NCBI GenBank assembly: GCA_947095585.1
Contig: OX352765.1
Location: forward strand, 24,892,254-24,956,253
Length of the DNA: 64,000 nt
From: Nephrocerus scutellatus
Lineage: Eukaryota > Arthropoda > Insecta > Diptera > Pipunculidae
Reading direction: 5' to 3'
Shown here: piece by piece, positions 59,800 to 64,000 of the stretch
Numbering within the stretch: position 1 is the first letter of the stretch
Layout of the letters: every line of letters starts with the position of its first letter
The notes under the pieces: generated by a model
Seen by the model: only the letters and a program-made list of their open reading frames with translations
What the model was told of the DNA's origin: nothing
Database searches by the model: none
Program-made: the position numbers and the translations under genes

Positions 59800-61400
59800 G
59801 TCTATCATCATCATCATCATCATTATCATCATTATGGCTCTACCCGGTTGTCCGGTCCTGGCCTCCCGCAAAAAGTCTCTCTACAGGCCCCGATTTTGAG
59901 TCGATTTCATCCAGTTCTGCATCCCGGCGTAGTCTTGGTCGGCTTCGCTGTCGTGTTCCATAAATACTACCGCAAAGGACTTTCCGAGCAGAATTCTCTT
60001 CGCTCATGCGAGCTAGGTGTACTGCCCCCGGAGCCTGCCGAGCTTAATTCTCTTCACGATGTCGACATCGCGATAACGCTCGTAGATTTCACTGGGATCC
60101 CATCTGATCCCGGGGCCTTATTATTTTTGAGCCGATAATCGCTCTGCTAAATTCATCTATGCTTGGTGGCGGCAGCATAGTATGGTATTCGGTCATTGGT
60201 GGAGCCTCCAATTCCTCAGCTATTCCCATCGCTCTAAGATGCCTTTGAGATCGGCGATCAGATTACCCTCTTTGTCTTTGCAGTATATGAAATGCAGTGT
60301 ATATTACGTCATACCGCGGACTCTTTGGTAGAACTTCCGCCTCTGGTGCGGTCCTTGCTCTCTGTACTGTTCTAGTTCACGGACGAGATTCTTCTCCCAG
60401 GCTGCTTTCTTTCGCCGGTGAACTGTTTTTTCATATCTTCTGAGCTCTTTATATTCATCTTCGCGTGCCCGCGTTCTATGAGATTGTTGCATTTCTCGAT
60501 ACGCAATATTCTTACGTTCAGTCGCTAGCTTACATTCGTCATCGAACCAGTCGTTCCGATGTCTACGAATACTACCAAAGATGGATTAATGATAATATTC
60601 TTAAGCCGAGTCCATTTCTCTTCTGCGCCCAACATCTTTTCCACAGGACTTGCTCTCCCTGCATTTAGGGCGAGTCGTATCGCTTGACCAAAGTTGTTTC
60701 TAGGCTCTTCGTTGCGAAGGGCAACCGTGTTGATTCGAATCTGATTCAGTCACGCGCATTCCTTGTAGTCGCAACGACCAAATTATTGCTTACCGCCATC
60801 TCTATGACTCGTTGTCAATTGTCATTAGTGTTCTCATCTAAGCTATGGGTCCCAATGTACTGTCTGAATACTGGCTCCCTACCTATTTTAGCATTCACAT
60901 CCCCCAGAATGATTTTTACATCATGGAGATCCCGTTCGACTGATTCAAAAAATTCTTCTTTTTCATCATCTGGGTAATCCTCTGTAGGTGCGTTAAGGTT
61001 TATGAGGATTTTAAATCTGCCACGCACGCGAAGGGTACATAGCCGTTCATTTATTGCTTTAAAGCCGATAATGGTGGGTTGAATTCTTTTGCTGACTAGA
61101 AACCCCACCCCGAGCACATGATGTCTTGCCTGACAGCTGTAATATATCTCATATTCTGATTTTTGTATGACACCATTCCCCGTCCACCGCATCTCCTGAA
61201 TTGCTGTTATGTCAGCATTATATTTGGAGAGGGTATTAGCTAGCTGCTGTGCAGCTCGAGCTCTATACAGTGAGCGTACGTTCTATGATAAAATTCTTAA
61301 ACCGTTTAGCCGTTTTCATTGCCGTGGTCGTCGTCGTTCATCAGTCTATCCGATGCTCGTTTATACTTGCCAGTTAATCATGGCCAATTAAACCGGCCAA
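59800..61400 (-). mobile_element. Non-LTR family E remnant, RT deleted, with (TGA)n tail
   Basis: Minus strand, 5' to 3': an endonuclease at 60815-61192 and upstream (MRWTGNGVIQKSEYEIYYSC, VGFLVSKRIQPTIIGF, ILINLNAPTEDYPDDEKEEF, IILGDVNAKIGREPV). A linker follows (DEYKELRRYEKTVHRRKKA at about 60304-60492). It then jumps near 60110 into C-terminal sequence (EIYERYRDVDIVKRIKLG) and a tail of TGATGA repeats at 59801-59827. Most of the RT is missing. Same family as 12820 and 43313. Confidence 0.8.
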
Positions 61401-61469
61401 TTAAACCCTTCAACAACTGACCCAAATTAGTTTTATTAAAGTAAGAGTTCGGTTTCGAGAATTTTAAAT

Positions 61470-61650
61470 AATAATAATATTCGGCGCGACAGACCATTGC
61501 TGTCCAACTTCTCGCGACCATTTGTGCTGTGCATGTATATTTTTGGACACAAATGGAAGGGACCTACAATTTAAGGTGGGACACAATGAAAAATACTTTT
61601 GGTGTTGCTGGGATTCGAACCACGAACCTCCAGCTCAGCAGGCATGTGCA
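61470..61650 (-). mobile_element. SINE, inverted, with internal deletion
   Basis: Reverse order of the SINE: TAATAATAATATTCGGCGCG (ATT tail complement), CTTCTCGCGACCATTTGTG, GGACACAAATGGAAGGGACC, then directly AAAATACTTTTGGTGTTGCT, GGGATTCGAACCACGAACC (B-box complement) and CAGCAGGCATGTGCACTTCC. The middle body is missing. Confidence 0.85.
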
Positions 61651-62129
61651 CTTCCATAATTTCAAGAATTTTACGTGCGCTAAATACAACTTCCGGTTTT
61701 TATGCTCTTCCAGATAAAAGAACAATTCAACGTCTAATGGCAAAATTTGAGTCAACATGCACTTCATAATGATCCTGTTTCAACAAAGCCAAAGAAACGC
61801 AAGGAGTGTCGAGAAGTGCACTGCCAAATTTTTCTATTCCCTCAGAAATTGTGCATCCTGGTGAGCAGTTTATCACAGTTTGAACCCGAACAAGCGTCAG
61901 CTGCGACACACTCGTAAATTTTGGGATTGGGCCCTAAACATATTTATCCCGATTTTCACCGAAAAGTTATTCTCAGCCCATTTCGGACGTAACAGCTTTG
62001 TAAATAATGAAACTTGTCATTTGGCCAAGTCAACACCACGAAACAATTCACTCAATTGATAGAATTGAGCCACAAAGTTGGCAGCTTACTGCGGTTTTCA
62101 TGTTGAAGGAGTCATTGGCGAAGTTGAAG

Positions 62130-62400
62130 AACGGTGATCGTGTTCTCTACAGTAATGGACGAGTGATTTAAAGCCTCTGAATTTTTTGTGGCGGCTTTGT
62201 CAAATCTATGGTCTATAGAGAAATTAGCACTTGGAAAATGGCCAGCTGTTTTTCAATCAAAAATATTAGCTCTCTTACAAATTGCTAAGCGGACTGTGTC
62301 GAAAAAGATACAACGAAGAAACTTTGCAAATGTGACAGCCAAACTTCACAAGAAGCATGGAATCACCTTGTGTCAACTCGAAGACTATTGTGAAATCTAA
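62130..62400 (+). other. Unrecognised open frame
   Basis: A 70-codon plus-strand frame (62188-62400; NLWSIEKLALGKWP, IAKRTVSKKIQRRNF). The basic helical look suggests a transposon fragment, but no family was recognised. Confidence 0.3.
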
Positions 62401-62404
62401 GAAA

Positions 62405-63100
62405 GTACTATACTCTATTCCAAAAGTATTATCTTTACTTATCTAGGTACTGGGTTATACACGAATAGATGGCTGTTTCCACTATTCCGAAGCCAATGTT
62501 AGGCTTGAGTCAAGCAAGCTGTGGATCTAATTAGAAAATGAATACATACTTACTATACGTTGCATACATAAGCAAATATACCATTTTTTAAGTCAAAAGA
62601 AATTGGCGAAAATACCGAAAAATTAATGAGTATCGCATTTGTGGCTACTTGCAGACGAAAATATTAATCGTAATTTTGCACGCCCTCGATTTGTCTGTGC
62701 ATTTACTAAATACCAAATGTCAAAGTGTATAGACCCCGTTCTGGTTATCCATGCATCACTTAAATAATTTTAAAACAATGTACTTTAAAAAAATGCTGAG
62801 CATCATCTCGTTCATCCCAAATTACTTTTACACGAAACTTTCTTATTCAGTAATTAGTTTTCGGCAATAAAACCAAAAATCGAGAGATTGAGAAATGGTG
62901 GAACTGAAGAGGAGAAAGCTAAAAACTTGTCGAACTTTCAACACAAAATATACATATAGCCTGAGTAACAACAATATAAAATTCACTTTTTATAAAAATA
63001 TTTTTATTGTTTTGAGTCGTAACCTTGGACTAATTTATTGTTAATTAGAATAACTGTAAATATTGAATTTACAAGTTTGTAGTACATAATGATTATAACA
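62405..63100. other. Intergenic, nothing recognised
   Basis: AT-rich; no gene or element end seen. Confidence 0.4.
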
Positions 63101-63107
63101 TATTAAA

Positions 63108-63195
63108 GAAGGTATCAGTCCTCTTATAAATGTAGTTCAATAGTGTATTTATTCCATAGTTAAACTACTTTTATAAGAGCACTGATACCTACTTC
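63108..63195 (+). ncRNA. Candidate miRNA-like hairpin
   Basis: The 5' arm GAAGGTATCAGTCCTCTTAT (continuing AAATGTAGTT) pairs with the 3' arm AACTACTTTTATAAGAGCAC (continuing TGATACCTACTTC), about 30 pairs with two internal mismatches and a 2-base bulge. The apical loop is about 25 bases. Total length is 88 nt. Size, mismatches and loop fit a pre-miRNA. A short MITE is the main alternative. No known miRNA was recognised. Confidence 0.4.
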
Positions 63196-63199
63196 AGCA

Positions 63200-64000
63200 T
63201 TTATAACGAATACCCAATCTATCTATAATACGTTTTGTTTGCTCTTTTTTTAATTGGGACATGATAATGTGCTAAACGAAACTCTGGTAGACAAATGTCA
63301 ACATTTCTGATAGATAGATAGTAACATACGCTTGGTCTAACACTGCGGGATATTAAAGAAAAAGAAGAACACGCTGCTGTGGTGGTATGCATAAAAGATA
63401 AGAGGTGTATTTGAACTTATTTCACGCAGTTGGGCAGTTAATTTTGAGCACATATTAAATAAATGATTTTCTAAAGACACGACAACATTTGTTTGGCATT
63501 ATAATTTTGTAGAATGTTTAATTTAGGAAAAGCTAGCTAGCTAGACGACAACTGTTATCAATTTAGGGTTCTAAAAACATTTGGCTTCCCTATTAAAATG
63601 TAATGTGGGTAGGTGTAGTGATAAAGTGGTGACCCTCGTTACCTATACGAAAATCTTATTAAAAAGTTAGCTTAAAAGTAAGACTGACAGCAAAATTGAA
63701 GAACAATAGTCAGAAAGTTTGTTTCACAGTGTAAGGATCTAATGTTTAAATCTCGTCCGTGTAAAGACTCTATCTATACATATAATTTACCTTGTGATTT
63801 GGTGACGGGCTTGCGATCAGTACATTTTTGAAAAATAATTTTGTAATTTAATAGAAAATGTTCTTAGAATTTCAGCAAAATTATTGTTTTTATCTAAATT
63901 GCTTACTTTTTTATAAAAGAAATGTAATTGTAACAATCATTTAATAATAAATACTTTTATAATAATAATCATTAAGTTTTGTTTTATATTTTTATTATTT
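63200..64000. other. AT-rich right end, nothing recognised
   Basis: No coding frame or clear repeat boundary seen. Confidence 0.4.

Noticed and set aside
1..64000. CRISPR arrays, operons or prokaryotic mobile systems
   Set aside because: Spliced genes, SINEs and insect protein families show a fly nuclear genome. No regularly spaced direct repeats with unique spacers were seen.

Overview
The window reads as nuclear DNA of a higher (cyclorrhaphan) fly. It is AT-rich, has short GT-AG introns, and carries insect peritrophin-like chitin-binding genes, prepro-carboxypeptidases, a THAP-domain gene and an NVL/smallminded AAA ATPase. Decayed tRNA-derived SINEs, non-LTR retrotransposons, Tc1/mariner elements and Helitron debris fill most of the rest. 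A tephritid is plausible but cannot be fixed from the sequence alone.

Layout. (1) About 0.1-1.4 kb, minus strand: a secreted chitin-binding mucin-like gene that runs off the left edge. (2) About 3.6-7.3 kb: a mariner remnant, a non-LTR remnant and a SINE. (3) 8.97-12.40 kb, plus strand: a complete four-exon chitin-binding gene whose 2.6-kb first intron is packed with transposon fragments. (4) 12.8-15.6 kb: two abutting non-LTR remnants. (5) 16.5-17.1 kb, plus strand: a third, shorter member of the chitin-binding family. (6) 17.25-18.68 kb, minus strand: a THAP-domain gene, convergent with it. (7) 22.65-26.59 kb, plus strand: a ten-exon NVL (smid) gene for 60S ribosome maturation. (8) 27.5-35.2 kb: an RNase H-bearing non-LTR element, MITEs, SINEs and a foldback-like inverted-repeat array. 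(9) 35.79-37.26 kb, minus strand: an M14 metallocarboxypeptidase with a lysine-rich insert and no recognisable catalytic Tyr. (10) 38-48 kb: more transposon remnants, including a nested insertion with a target-site duplication. (11) 48.72-58.82 kb, plus strand: an eight-exon secreted prepro-carboxypeptidase with an 8.2-kb, transposon-filled first intron. (12) 59-64 kb: a non-LTR remnant, a SINE and a miRNA-like hairpin.

Exon models were built by hand. Each uses GT-AG sites with matching reading-frame phase, and the total coding length of each complete multi-exon model is divisible by three. The three chitin-binding genes share intron phases and domain order, so they are most simply tandem paralogues. 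The chitin-binding proteins and the carboxypeptidases would fit gut-lumen or matrix roles. NVL and the THAP protein are nuclear. I found no convincing evidence of a new multi-gene system. The strongest leads are the odd carboxypeptidase, the chitin-binding trio with a retrotransposon fragment abutting a splice acceptor, the inverted-repeat array and the hairpin near the right end.
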